NCBI GenBank assembly: GCA_018894105.1
Contig: CM032126.1
Span: 12,551,001-12,615,000, forward strand
DNA: 64,000 nucleotides
From: Jacaranda mimosifolia
Lineage: Eukaryota > Streptophyta > Magnoliopsida > Lamiales > Bignoniaceae
Reading direction: 5' to 3'
Part shown: piece by piece, positions 35,380 through 47,708 of the stretch
Layout: every line of letters begins with the position of its first letter
Numbering within the stretch: position 1 is the first letter of the stretch
The notes under the pieces: generated by a model
What the model saw: the letters and a program-made list of their open reading frames with translations, nothing else
What the model was told of the DNA's origin: nothing
Databases searched by the model: none
Position numbers and translations under genes: made by a program

Positions 35380-37578
35380 ATGTTTGCTCGGCTTCTAGGC
35401 AAACCTAAGCAAGAGACTAATGCTCTCACAACCCTTGACAAATTAAATGAGGTATATTGCATGACTTTCTTATTTTTTAAATGTATTTATGTGGTTAATG
35501 CCCGGATTTTTTTTAATTTTTTTTAATTTTTATTTTTAACCATTTACTGGTGCCTATCCCTCTGTTCTTTCCTGCGAGTTCTTTGTGGTTGTGCATGTTA
35601 TAAACTGTGAATTTTGCAGAGTGAAATTGATTAGTTCGAGTGAGGGTAAAATTAGGTCTTGATGTTGTAAATTGAAGCTTGGTCGTTGGTGAAAATGAAA
35701 AAGGTGAACTTCTTGATTATTGGTTGGGGTTTGACAGGGAGCTCGGTTTTGATGGCATTTGCAATTATTGAGCTGAAGGATTTTCCTGTACTGGTTGCTC
35801 ATCCATTGTTGATTCAGTTCAATATGGTTTCAGAACTATCTTAAATGATGGTGGGGCTGGTAATTTGTTGGAGCCTTTGATCTTTTGAAATTGGCTAGTA
35901 GCTTTGTTCGGTTTCCTTTGTGTATTGTTCTTAGAGAGTAAAGTGGCTTGTACATAATGTAGTTCTTGTGTTTGAATGCCAATGACTTTTGATTTTGACC
36001 CTTCTTTGACACATCTGAATAGATGCCTGTGTGTGAACCTTCTCAGTGTTTAGCTGCAGGATGGATATTTTTTCCTAGAATGGAGTCCTTTCTTCCAATC
36101 TACTATCATTATGTAGGCGGTAGACCTAAGTACTAAATTCTACATTTTATATTAGACATGTTATCTTTGACAAGTATTTAGCTTTTTGCCAAAGGGGAGA
36201 AGATTTTTTTTTTATCTCCAGTGCTTGCCCATAAAAAAGGAGAGGGGGGGGGGGGGGGGGGAGGGGAAGGAAGAAAAAAGTCAAATTGAGAGCTTTATAA
36301 GGATTATAGAGCTAGAGACAGAACATTATTTAGTGGTCTTTGTTCCTTTAGCTCCATCCCACTGGAGTTTATAGGTAAGGTAAACATAGCTTTGCAATGT
36401 GCTTCATGCTTTCAGGGTTTTCACATTAGACTACTATCTAAACAAACCCTAGTTGTCCATTACAATTTATAGATGGGAATGGCAATTTTCTGTTCCCAAC
36501 TGTTTTATGCTCTAAATATGGGTTAACCATAAAGGAAATTCTTTCATAGTTCAGTTTGATGTTTGGTTGAAATTTTGGCATCTTTCTACTTTTCTTCATA
36601 TTGGATTTTTGATTATTTCCCCTGTCTAGACACTTGAGATGCTTGAAAAGAAAGAAAGCGTGCTTCAAAAGAAGGCATCTGCAGAGGTGGAGAAGGCTAA
36701 AGAGTATACAAAAGCAAAGAACAAGAGAGGTACAATCATAGTTTCTCTTTCAGGATTCCTCTCCTCACTTGACCCTGAAATTTATCGTTTCTTTCTTCTT
36801 TTTTCTTTCATTCTTAGAAAAAACTTCCCATTTTAGTTTCTGTTACTGTCATCTTGACGTTACCAGTCTTCAATTGGTGAAATGAAGCTACTTTTAGAAA
36901 AACGTTTGTGTCACTTAGTGGCACTGACATTTGGTTTATCCACATTTCTGCGATCTTTACCTCAGTGACCAAACTGGACTGTAAATTTTTGTTTCCTTTG
37001 GGCAGTATATAATATTTAGAGTTTCTTGTAGTCACAAAGTGAAACATCAATTTGCAGATAGATTAATATTTTATCCAGTTTCTCTTGCTCACTTGCTGGT
37101 TTCTCAGTATTTCATGCTTGAATCTGTTTACTAATTTAGGCTCAGAATAGTAATTCGAGTTGGGAGCTTTGTATCATTAAAAAGTTATACAATCAACTTT
37201 TTTGAGTTTGCTTTATGATGGACTTTCCATATCCAAGTTCAAGGTGCAGCAGTTCCATGGAGCTTGCTTCACTGACTAGCCTCCATCCCTCCTCTACTGA
37301 TTTTGCTGAAACAAAATATATTACTCAGCCCAATTTTGCTGGTTTTGAAAATTACATATACCTTCCACGTTTAGTTTTGAAGTGGCTTGATTAGTTAGAA
37401 ACCAAAAAGTTTAGGAATTGCTTAGGGCCCGCTTGGGTATGTTTTTATTGTCATTTTTTGGTTTCAACATTTTCAAAAGTTGAAAAGTTATAGTTTTGAA
37501 AATAAAAAATCAGATTCTATCTGGAAGTTTTGTTTGAAAATAATGATTAGTGTAGGTGTAGGGTTGAAAATTTAGGTG

Positions 37579-37656
<78 letters not shown>

Positions 37657-38886
37657 TTTTTGTCTAAAATGATATTTTTTTAAATTATATGTGTATTATA
37701 ATTATTTTAAAGTGTTGGTGGGTACTTTTTGTTTAATCAACTTTGAATTTGATTGATATCATAATAGGTTGATAGAGTGGATTTAGGAGAAATTGAAAAT
37801 GAAAATAAAGAATATTTTCAGTGAAAATGTGTATAAGTTGATAGGTTTTAGTTTTCAAATAGTGACAAAAATGAAAAGGGGTTTTGAATATAAAATCATC
37901 ACTGACCACAATTTCAGTTTTCGCGTACTTCCTCATTGCTAATTGTGTGTTCCTATAATATGGTTTAATGTGAAATCGTGGCACTGATTTGTGCTGCTAA
38001 AACTTAATCATGCAGTGGCTATACAGTGTTTGAAGAGGAAAAAACTATATGAGGAACAGATTGGGCAGCTTGCAAATTTCCAACTGCGCATCCACGATCA
38101 GGTCCAACTAATGTTTTAACTTTGACTACTCTGAGGTGATTGCATGCATGTTCAAGTGCTCATGTAAATTCTGGTTCTTGTAGATGATAATGTTAGAAGG
38201 TGCTAAAGCTACTACAGAGACTGTGGATGCCTTGAGAAGCGGAGCAGCTGCAATGAAAGCAATGCAGAAAGCCACGTAAGTTGATAATCAAACTATGTAG
38301 AGTATCTGGAGCTTTTAAAAATTATATTGTTCTTGATTTATTAGTTTTTTTTGTCCCTTGTGCTGGAGAGTGTGTCTTCTGAGGTGTTCTTCTGTTGGGT
38401 ACATTTTTTATGTTAAAGCCTTGTGATTTTCACGTATGTCCTTGAACAATTCAACTTCAAATGCCTTCTTGTGCACAGGAATATTGATGATGTGGACACG
38501 ACAATGGACGAAATTAATGAACAAACAGAGAACATGAAGCAGATACAGGAAGCACTGGCTACACCAATCGGTGCAGCGGCTGACTTCGATGAGGTCTTTC
38601 ACTTTTTCTAACTTTCCTGTGCATCTGAAGCTTTATTCACTCTTATGTTGAATTTTCTATGTTGATCTGACTTGAGAACTTGTGGGTGCTGCAGGATGAA
38701 TTGGAGGCTGAGCTTGAAGAATTGGAAGGTGCAGAGTTGGAGGAAGAGCTCCTTCAGCCTGCAACCACAGCCCCAGCTGCTCCTGTGAAGGTTCCAGCTG
38801 GCAGAGTACCTGCTCGCCCTGCTCCTCAGAAACGTACAGAGGAGGAAGACGAACTTGCTGCTTTGCAAGCAGAAATGGCTCTTTAA
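35380..38886 (+). CDS. SNF7: SNF7/VPS32 ESCRT-III core subunit (CHMP4-like)
   Basis: SNF7 polymerises on endosomal membranes as the main ESCRT-III filament and drives sorting into multivesicular bodies; VPS4 disassembles it. Coding exons are 35380-35451, 36630-36729, 38016-38101, 38184-38275, 38479-38593 and 38695-38886, totalling 218 aa, the family length. Junctions are GT-AG and the phases agree (exon 2 ends phase 1, exon 4 phase 2). Landmarks are MFARLLGKPKQ at the N-terminus (membrane-binding helix), a basic alpha1-alpha2 hairpin, NIDDVDTTMDEINEQ, and an acidic C-terminal half with two E/L-rich runs. A Pro/Ala linker follows, then the terminal helix ELAALQAEMAL, which fits the MIT-interacting helix bound by VPS4. 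All exons are intact. Intron 1 holds a long G-run and intron 2 a large AT-rich repeat. The paralogue (SNF7.1 or SNF7.2) cannot be decided. Confidence 0.95.
36243..36270 (+). repeat. Long poly-G run in SNF7 intron 1
   Basis: About 19-20 consecutive G residues, extended by 'aggggaagg'. Such a run is mutation- and assembly-prone and could form G-quadruplex structure in the nascent transcript. Confidence 0.85.
37425..37930. repeat. AT-rich insertion with (ATT)n(TTTA)n microsatellite in SNF7 intron 2
   Basis: A block beginning 'agggcccgcttgggtatg' contains an (ATT)n run changing into (TTTA)n at about 37578-37660. The sequence on both sides uses phrases typical of Harbinger-type MITEs ('ttgaaaataaaa', 'caaatagtgacaaaaatgaaaa'), but I could not match the two ends convincingly. 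The microsatellite itself is certain. Confidence 0.55.
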
Positions 38887-39954
38887 GCATGTCTTTTTTC
38901 CTTTGTCAACTGGTAACTTGTTCAATTGTTTGTCCTGTGGTGTTTAAATAACTGGATATCTCGGTGTAGCAGTTGATCTACCACTACTCTTAACCATTAG
39001 GATTTTGGAATTGGCTGGCAGGTCTGGTTCCAAAGTAATCTAGTGTATATTATCTGTTCCCATATAGTCAAGATGCTACGAATGGAATTACCAATGTCAA
39101 CTAAATGTTGTTGCTATACTCGTGCATAGAGGTTTTATTGTTGTGATCTCTCAGTTTTCTGCAGGAATATAGGAGGAGAGTATCAAAAGGGCAATGACAT
39201 AAGGTGGAGAATCCAGCAGAATGGGCTTCCCACATATTCGAGAGTTTGTATACCTGCTAATTCCACAGGCTGTGTAACATAATCACATGGTAGAAATAGC
39301 GTAGGTTTGTGAGATGTGAATAATATACAGCCATGCGTGTAACATATGAAATATGATCAGTTTGCAGATATACTGTACCACCTCTTGACCACTGAAATAT
39401 AATGATATATTGTTTATTGTTAACTACCACAGATAATATCCACGTCCCCGTAATACCGTTTAATAGGACAAAGTTGTGGTTAAATCTAAACGCTTTGCCA
39501 ATCCTAATTATTGAATACGCTCTTACTTTTGTCATAGAAAATCTAGATTAGCAACATAATGCAATATCAAAAAATGCAAAGCACTTGCTAATAATTGGCA
39601 TCATCAGGGAAAATAATAATAATAATGCCATTTATTTGTCACACATGAAGGACTAATCCAAATAATTAATGTCCGTTTAGACGTAATACAGGCAGGGGGT
39701 GTAGTAAGCCCGCTCACCTTAACTTATCTTTATCATTGTAATATCAAATATTATATAACTATATTTGAATTGCAACTAGTAATTTATATTTTTGTCCTTT
39801 GTTACTCATATATAAGGGATAAGATCAAAATTCTTGGAATCAGATCACATATACTCCTAAATATATGTTTTTCCAAGCTTCCAACTGCAGAATTTTTATT
39901 TTAAATAAAATTGAAGTAACTATTATAAATATTCTAAAACATCCAAGAATTCAT
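38887..39954 (+). other. SNF7 3' UTR and intergenic sequence
   Basis: The first 250-300 bases probably form the 3' UTR. Beyond that I see no gene; short frames on the minus strand at 39257-39535 resemble nothing known. Confidence 0.4.
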
Positions 39955-39957
39955 TGA

Positions 39958-40420
39958 GGACTCATTTACTTTGTGATATGAGATGTTGAGTAATGGATAG
40001 TAGGATTAGGATAATTTTATATTTTTTAAATTATATTACTTTACAGGTTGATATGAATGATGAAAGTGGATAATTGTATTAATTGTTACTTGGATTGATG
40101 ATAATATTGAGATAAATTTTAAAAAGATTAAAATACTCTTTAATTAAAAGAAAGATAAATAGAAATATATATATATATATTATAATTGGGAATAGGGTAT
40201 GAAGACTTCTTTTCACAACTCAACAAGCTTGTTAAAAAATTGAAAACAATGTGATTGGCGCCATAGCCGCAAGTTATTTGAAGCAACAACATTGTGGTGT
40301 GATTATTTCACCACACCAAAAATGGGTGATGTCTCATCCATCAAAATATGTCATTTCATATCGGGTACTATTAAGTGGGATAAAATGCCTCATCCCACCT
40401 ACTACAAAGTAAACTAGGTC
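39958..40420. mobile_element. PIF/Harbinger-like MITE
   Basis: A 463-bp element with ends GGACTCATTTACTTTGTGAT and GACCTAGTTTACTTTGTAGT (right end reverse-complemented), flanked by TGA (39955-39957 and 40421-40423). The three-base duplication and the 'TTTACTTTGT' core suit this group. Interior AT-rich, with a short (AT)n run near 40165. Confidence 0.7.
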
Positions 40421-40622
40421 TGAGGGTATACTAAGAATTTAGATTTAGGTTCTCCAAATTGCATTTGTAAAACCCACAAATGCTCTACTATTGGAGGAAA
40501 TTTTAGGTTAATTGTTAGAGTGGTACTTGAGTAACTCTATAATTTATTAACGTGTAGTTCTATCTCATAGAAAATTAAATATAAATCTAGCTATGAGATA
40601 TATTTTAAAATAATATTAGAAT

Positions 40623-41040
40623 TAGAGGTGTAAATAAGATGAGATGATTCGCGAACAATTTGAGTTCGTCAATCAAATGAGTCTAGTCGGGCCTAATAAT
40701 ATTCGACTCGAAAAGCTCGCAAGTCTAAACAAACTTTTTTATATTATATATAGTTATATATAATAAAGTCCATAATAATAATAATAATAATAATATTTTG
40801 TTTGTTATTTTTATGAAAATAATATATTTTTTTTAAATTTTATAATTATAAATTTTATTTTGAGCATAAATGAGCTCGAACTAATCTAAATTTATATAAG
40901 CTTGAGTTCTTCTGAACTTATACGAATCAAACTTTATAAGGCTTGATACAATTCGCCCAACATTTCGTCTATTCAACGAGCTGAGGTTGAATTTATTAGA
41001 TTTGAGCTCGATTTGACTTGACTCGTTTACACTCCTTTAG
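40623..41040. mobile_element. hAT-type MITE
   Basis: Starts TAGAGGTGTAAATAAG and ends CTCGTTTACACTCCTTTA. The arms carry repeated 'gagctcga' and 'actcgaaaagctcg' words, typical of a widespread plant hAT MITE. The words 'ttagaat' on both sides may be the target duplication, but the spacing is uneven, so the exact ends are uncertain. Confidence 0.65.
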
Positions 41041-41340
41041 GACTTAGAATTTTGGAAGTGCTTTTCTTTTTTTTTTTAAATTTATATACACGCACGCATT
41101 TCAGGAGCTCGTTCGAATTCAAACTCCTAATCTCCCATATTATATAGAAGATTTATATGTCATCGAACTACATGCCACTTGGATTAAAATTTTTGAAGTG
41201 CTTTCATGAATGCAATGAGGATATATTTATCCCACACGCACATGAGGGAAAGAATAAAAAGAAAAAAAAAGAAGAAAAACAAAAGAAGGAAATCAAGGAA
41301 AAATAAGATGATAAACATACTATTAAAATTGAAATCGCTA

Positions 41341-41348
41341 TTTCCCCG
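41341..41348 (+). promoter_or_regulatory. Weak E2F-like site (TTTCCCCG)
   Basis: Fits the relaxed E2F/DP consensus WTTSSCSS, 44 bp upstream of the MND1 TATA box. On its own this is weak evidence; it gains some weight from the better site at 41392. Confidence 0.35.
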
Positions 41349-41384
41349 CCAAGTTGATATTTTCCGCGTTAATCGAGCCTCCGG

Positions 41385-41391
41385 TATAAAA
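41385..41391 (+). promoter_or_regulatory. MND1 TATA box (TATAAAA)
   Basis: A consensus TATA box 100 bp before the MND1 start codon. It predicts a transcription start near 41415-41420 and a 5' UTR of roughly 65-70 bases. Confidence 0.7.
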
Positions 41392-41399
41392 GCGCGAAA
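41392..41399 (-). promoter_or_regulatory. E2F site (TTTCGCGC) abutting the TATA box
   Basis: On the minus strand TTTCGCGC is an exact match to the E2F/DP consensus TTTSSCGC. It touches the TATA box of MND1. Plant S-phase and meiosis-related genes are often E2F targets, so cell-cycle control of MND1 is a reasonable inference. Confidence 0.6.
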
Positions 41400-41484
41400 T
41401 ATTCCACAGACTTCTTCGATACACATCTAAAACTTCGCTAATCTCCTCTTAGTTCTACACTGATTCCACCTATTCGATTTTACG

Positions 41485-44400
41485 ATGGTATGTTCTATAA
41501 TCCAAATCCCTAATTTCTTCATGTTCATATGTATATTATCTGTTCTTTTGACACTATTTTCCTCTGAATTGGAAATGTATCCGTTAATTACTGATCTTTG
41601 TCTTGATTTAGCTGCTGAATTTTATGTATTCGGGTCAAATGCCGAGAATTCTCGGTTATTTCTCTGCAAATTCTTATTATTGATCATTCAGCTTAGAAAA
41701 TGAATATGCATTGTTACTTAGCTGTATGCTACAGTATTCAAAAGTTGAGTTTTTAGTTGAGAATGTGGTCTTTGGATATGTGGATTGGGAATGAAGATTT
41801 TGGTACTGAGATGGAGTTATGGAGTAAAAGATGGGAATGGACTAGCGAGGGTAAGAACTTTAAGAGCAGATGATGATGCTTATTAGATTTGAGAATATTT
41901 CGTTTCTTACGCTTAAATTTTCATTTGGTTTGATAACTTCTTTGAACAGTGTTCCTGGAAGGTAGCTTTATTCGCTTTTTCACCTTTTTCACTTAAACAT
42001 AAAGTTCCTACAATTTTTTATTATGTTCTACTGTCTTTACATTTGTTAATTTAATTTTTCAACCTTTTGCTGAAGATAAAAAATTATACACACAAACATG
42101 TTAGAATATGAAAATTTAATTTATTGATCATGTGCTCTAACGCATAGATAAAGACTTACACATCTTCCAAAGATTTTGAAAATTCTCTCTTTTATTTTCA
42201 CATATTTTGTTCATTGTTCATCTTCTGCTTCTGAATTTTAACTATTCAGCTTTAACTCTTCAAAATGCGACGGATATATTGTGCTTGAAGAAATTATGAC
42301 TCTGAAAATTCTAACTACCATTACTATTATGGCCAGTCTAAGAAAAGAGGACTCTCTCTGGACGAAAAACGGGAGAAAATGCTACAAATTTTCTATGAAT
42401 CCCAGGACTTCTTCCTTGTAAGTATCTTGACTTGTTTATGTAGCTAATCTCAGATATGGTGTCTTTTTGTATTCATTGCACACAATGAGCTTTATGTTTG
42501 TCCATAGCCTGTCTGTCATTTTTGTTTGTCTTTTTTGACATCAAGATTGTGCAAGAGCTTGCAAATATTTTTTGTATTAGCTAATCTTATGGAACAGATC
42601 TTTCATCTTTTCCATTATATTTAGTATGTATTTGCAGTATAAGGGTTTCATGTCAACCACCATATGCTAAAGACTAAATGAGACTTTCTGTTTTGTGTGT
42701 GGAAGGGCAAATTATATGGTGTATTAATTCCAACTTCATAGTGTATCTATCTAAATTAATAGCCTATACAGGCATTTCATGTAGCCAGTTAGCCATCATA
42801 CTTACAAGAAAAATTTGCTACTATGTCGCCATTCCATGATTTTAAGCTTTTGGGAAGTAGATGGCTCTGTTTGTTTATGCGTGCTATATGGCTAGAATTA
42901 TTTTATAGAAAAGGCATCAGAATATGGCTCCATATCTTATAACTCAGTTTTTCATGCTGGTATCATCTGTTTAAGTTAATCCTTTTCAAAAGATGATCCA
43001 ATGATTATAGTGAAGTTTCTCCCTTTAATATTTCCCTATTATATCTTCTTTTAATGTCGGAGTAGACATTTATTAAAGTAAAAAATTGCCCTTAAAACGC
43101 TGTTGAAGTGTCACCAATCATCAGTTCTTGAGTCTTCAATTTGGGAATGATAACTACGTTACTTCCCAACCTTACAAAAGATTTTCTACCTTACGCACTT
43201 TGTATTTTCTTTGAGTAATGGCCTCTGCTTGTCCGCTGACATAAATTCATATTATACTAGTTTGTTTATTGACCAGATGACTGATTATTACTGATTTGTC
43301 CTTTTCCCTAGCTCAAGGAACTTGAGAAATTGGGTCCAAAAAAAGGCGTAATCACCCAGTCAGTGAAAGATGTTGTCCAAAGTCTAGTTGATGATGACCT
43401 TGTTTTCAAAGACAAGATAGGAACTTCAGTGAGTGAGCTTTTTCTGATGATCAATGGAGCATAATATATTTTTCTTAAATTCGATGATTATTCATATTAC
43501 ATCCTTAGGCATATGTTTTTGCAGCAGTCAGTTATATTGATATCTGTGCTATCTTGAATGAATTGTACTTAAAATTTTCAGGTATATTTTTGGAGTCTTC
43601 CTAGCTGTGCTGGTAACCAGGTAATGTAATAATTCATTCATATCTCGAAATTAGAATGAAATTTACATTTCATGTTTCAAAGTGCCTATACATGAGTTGT
43701 TCTGCAGTTACGAAATATACATAGAAAGCTTGACTCTGATCTCCAAAGTAGTAAAAGACGACATATGGAACTTAGTGATCAATGCGATGCTCTGAAGAAG
43801 GGACGGGAGGAATCTGTGAGTACATTTTTCTTCCCTTTCCAACCTCCCCCACTTCCAATATTTATCACTGCATAAGAGTGTTTCATGCTATCTTCCAATG
43901 TCTTATAAGCTTTGATCATATCAGGACGAACGAGAGGAGGCACTTGTGGGGCTTAAAGCTATTGAACAGAAATATAATGAGCTTAAGGTCGGGCCACATA
44001 TCTTTATGAGGGTGGCATTCCTTTTAAAACGCCCCTCCTCTCGGCCCCTTGTTTTGGCATTGAACACTGAAGTTCTGGTCCTTATTTTCAGGATGAAATC
44101 GTACAGTACTCGGACAATGATCCTGCTACATTTGATGCAATGAGTTAAGCATTTCCATCCTTTCCTGTTTCAAAGTTTTTGGCTTTTGCCCAACACCATG
44201 TCAGTTGTGAATTGTTTGCCACTTCAATGATTCTCAAAGATTATGTGGTTTGCTGCATTCTTAAGTTTAATGTCCTTTTGCAGAGAAAGCTATTGAAGTA
44301 GCTCATGCAGCAGCTAACAGATGGACAGGTTTCCTTTTCTTGCATAATCCAATTCCATTTCTGTCTTTTGGAGTTCCAAACTAATGTTCTTTATCTTTCT

Positions 44401-44693
44401 TCTTTTCCGGCCTACCATGTTTTATTTTTGCACAGACAACATCTTCACACTGCGACAATGGTGTTCAAACAACTTTCCTCAGGCAAAAGAGCAACTTGAT
44501 CACCTTTACAATGAGGTATGCAGTTTAAATTGAGCTTCGGTTGCAAAGTGAAACAATATGTCTATCCCTCCACTTAAGGGGTTTCTCTCGTTATGTTGAA
44601 CAGGTTGGTATAACTGATGACTTTGACTATTTGGAGGTACCTGCGGTGGTTACAGTCTGCTCTACTGGAGATATGACAGAAGGCACCCTTTAA
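41485..44693 (+). CDS. MND1: Meiotic nuclear division protein 1 (MND1)
   Basis: MND1 pairs with HOP2 and stimulates DMC1/RAD51 strand invasion in meiosis. Coding exons are 41485-41487 (ATG only), 42337-42417, 43312-43428, 43582-43620, 43708-43815, 43925-43987, 44092-44143, 44284-44328, 44436-44515 and 44604-44693. They total 225 aa, close to the 230 of Arabidopsis. The N-terminus [16 protein letters not shown] and the winged-helix region with [11 protein letters not shown] and [15 protein letters not shown] are intact. [12 protein letters not shown] is followed by the coiled coil (residues about 80-150) and the conserved end [20 protein letters not shown]. All junctions are GT-AG with compatible phases. 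After [10 protein letters not shown] the last 19 residues (VPAVVTVC to EGTL) are unlike the family; GAG|GTACCT at 44636 could be a further donor, so the true C-terminus is uncertain. Confidence 0.94.
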
Positions 44694-45194
44694 ACTCTGT
44701 ATCTTGGGTTGAAAAAACTGTAAATCAACAAATAAATTGTTGGGACTGGGAATTTCACTAAGCCATAATATAAGCAACTTCCTTTACTCTTATAGAGTTG
44801 AACTTGCTCCTACGAAACAGCAAGTTGATCATCTCTGCAGAGAAACTGGACATTTCCAACATTATAGTGGCAGATCAACTGGTTTCAGGTTTTCTTCCAC
44901 TCCACAACTCCACCCCCCTTCATCTCATGCAATATGTGGCTGGTTTCAACGAAAGGTCCTTATGGTGTGAACCTTAATTTTTCTGTTAGTTTAAATTGTG
45001 AATCTTTAATTATATTGATCTCTTATTATAGTTTATGGTTTGGATGTGCTTAGTTCTTAATCTGTAGTTTCTACTCATTTCTTTCTCGGAAATGAAGTTT
45101 GTAGTATGTTTGGATTAAAGAACTTAGTGCGGAAAAGAAAAAAACATGAAGATATAAAAATTGAAGTATAAAATTACAACATTATTTGAAGTAT
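44694..45194 (+). other. MND1 3' UTR and intergenic sequence
   Basis: Probable 3' UTR to about 45000. 'cttatagag' near 44795 could be an acceptor for an alternative last exon joined to GAG|GTACCT; it would end the protein within one codon. No other gene. Confidence 0.4.
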
Positions 45195-46706
45195 GGGGGC
45201 ATGTTCTACATTTTGGGGAAATTTTTTTCAACCCCCTAAAAAATCCAAAATAGAGATACATTCCTCAATCTTTCTCCTAAAACACTACAATTTTTTTATC
45301 CAAATAATCCTCATAATTCATCCAAGAAACCCTACACCTTAAAAAGCACACCTACCTTTTTTTTTTCTCACTCAATCTTTCTCATCATTCATTCATTTAT
45401 CATTTTTTTATTTCACTCATATATATATATATTTACATATATGAAAATATTAAAATTTTACTAAAAAAATTCTAAAACATATGTTTACAAAATTAATTAA
45501 AATAATTGTTGAGAAAATTAATTAAATTTAAGAAATAATTTATTTACTAAATAACATATTAAATTAATTAAATATTACATTAGTTATATTTAATATTTAA
45601 TGTATTAATTAAATATTATTTTTATTCATTTAATAAATAATTAAAAATTTAATAAATAAATTAATCTTTTTCAAAAAATTAATTTTCATTAGATGTTAAT
45701 ATTCATGTTTATTTAAAATTATTATAAAAAATTAATTATAGTGTGATATTTATTTAATAATCTATTAAGTTTAATAGATTAATATTAATACAATTAACAT
45801 AATTATCAAGAGAAGTAATTAAAGTTAAGTAAAATCTTTTTGATTGTTACTAAGTAATTTATTTATTAAATAATATATTAATTAAATAATGGGTTAAAGT
45901 AAATAAATGACTTATTAAATTAATTATTTAAATAGCTTATTATGTATATATTAATTATGTTTCATACTTCACATATAATTAAATATTACACTTATTTATT
46001 TAATACATAATTTAAGATGATTTAGTTTCATATAATATAAGATTATTTATTTTTTTTAATTTGATGAATCGTTATTAAGTTATATATATATATTATTTTA
46101 TTTAAATAAATAACTAAGTTTTATTTATACATAAATTGTAAATAATAAATAGTTAAATAATTATATTTCAAGAATAAACAATAATTAGTTTATAATTAAT
46201 GTACAATAATTAATTTTTTTTATATAAATTGATATCAACAATTATGATATAATTATGATATTAGCCGATTTTTTTATAATTAAGATATAATTATAAATTC
46301 ATAAATAATTGATATTTATTAATAAATTCATAAAAATATAAATTTTAAGATAAAGCACCAATTAAATTAATTACACATTATTTTATTATAACAATATATC
46401 AATTATTATATATATATATATACACACACACACATCATTCAATTATAAATATACACATATATAATATATTACATAAAAAAATCACTTTTACCATACAAAC
46501 CCAATAAAAAGGCAACTGATTTGACATCAACAGTAAAATTTGTCTCCCTTCAAAACATAAATAAACAAATAATTTATTTTCAAATTATTTTTCATATTTT
46601 CCCAAAACAGAAAGAAACACTTGGCACATTTTCTAAATTTTCTCTAAAAAATTCATTCCCCAAATTTTTTTTTCTAGAAAATGGCCAAAACACAAGAGAA
46701 CAAGCC
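45195..46706. mobile_element. Possible AT-rich element with short inverted ends
   Basis: The left side reads GGGGGCATGTTCTACATTTTGG and the right side, reverse-complemented, GGCTTGTTCTCTTGTGTTTTGG. Both are followed by 'aaaaattt'-rich sequence. Between them about 1.1 kb (45420-46490) is almost pure A/T, dominated by 'ttaattaaat' words. No protein. The target duplication could not be fixed, so this remains tentative. Confidence 0.4.
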
Positions 46707-47159
46707 TTGAATTTTCCTTAATATTTGCCTAATTAAAATCTAACGTCCAAGCATAGGTGATGCTTGATGCGCTCACGTTATGCAAATTTGTTATCATTTC
46801 AAATGCTGAGTTATCGGCCATTAGGAAAGGAAGGACAAGACAACTCGCGTAGGAAATTTTTGTTATTTCTATAGTTTTTATTTTCATGAATTTTGCTGGG
46901 GTTCTTTGTGCTCGCACAGACAAAAATGACTTGGGAGTACTTTTCAAACTGCTAAAGTAATGTACTTGTCTTTTCTTGCTGTCTCAAAAGGAATCATAAA
47001 CAGAGATTTCATGTTTGAAATTGCTTGATTTACATAACAGCTTCGCCTTGCAGCTCATAATTTTCTTGTCCTCCAAAATTGTAAGATTGTCCCATGATCA
47101 GTCAGAATCGTCGGTTATCGGACTAGAAGAGTCAGACACGGATTGGGAATTTCATGCCT

Positions 47160-47708
47160 AAGCCATCTCCAACCAGCTCTATTTTAAATGCTGAGTTATC
47201 GTCGGTTTGAAAATATCGCCTTATGCCATCTCCAACTTGATCTATTTTAGATTTTTGCAACATCAGCAAAAATAACACTTAAATAATATAGCACCTCAAA
47301 TAGCAGTTTCCTTCTCCACCTCAAAATCCTAGTTTTTATATTATTTTAATGTACATAACATTGTTTTAATATATTTAAACTATTCTATTTTACCTTTTCA
47401 TATTTATAATTTTATTAATTGTTAATTTTAAAAAAGTATTTAGAAAATAAAGAAAAAATTGATAATTAAAAAATAATTTTATATATAAGTATATAAAAAA
47501 ATTAAAATTTTATATAGAAATTAATATATAAATTCATATAATTTTTGAAATTCTTTACATTAATTAAAATAATTTAAAATAAAATAGAAATACTTAAAAT
47601 AACAATAAAATAAGAATAGAACCTTTGGTCAAGGTTTTATATTTAGAACCTTGACAAAGTGCTATTTTGAAAATAACACCCCAAATGAACATCGGTTGGA
47701 GATGACTT
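47160..47708. mobile_element. MITE with AAGYCATCTCCAACC ends
   Basis: A 549-bp segment with 15-base terminal inverted repeats differing at one position (AAGCCATCTCCAACC and AAGTCATCTCCAACC). A second, internal left end ('atgccatctccaac') occurs at 47225. Interior AT-rich and non-coding. The motif is common in plant MITEs of the Harbinger group. Target duplication not certain. Confidence 0.65.

Noticed and set aside
38608..38925. Minus-strand frames opposite the last SNF7 exon
   Set aside because: They are shadows of the sense exon, whose reading frame matches SNF7 throughout.
41184..41430. Frames on both strands just upstream of MND1
   Set aside because: They arise from an A-rich/T-rich low-complexity tract and overlap the TATA box and leader.
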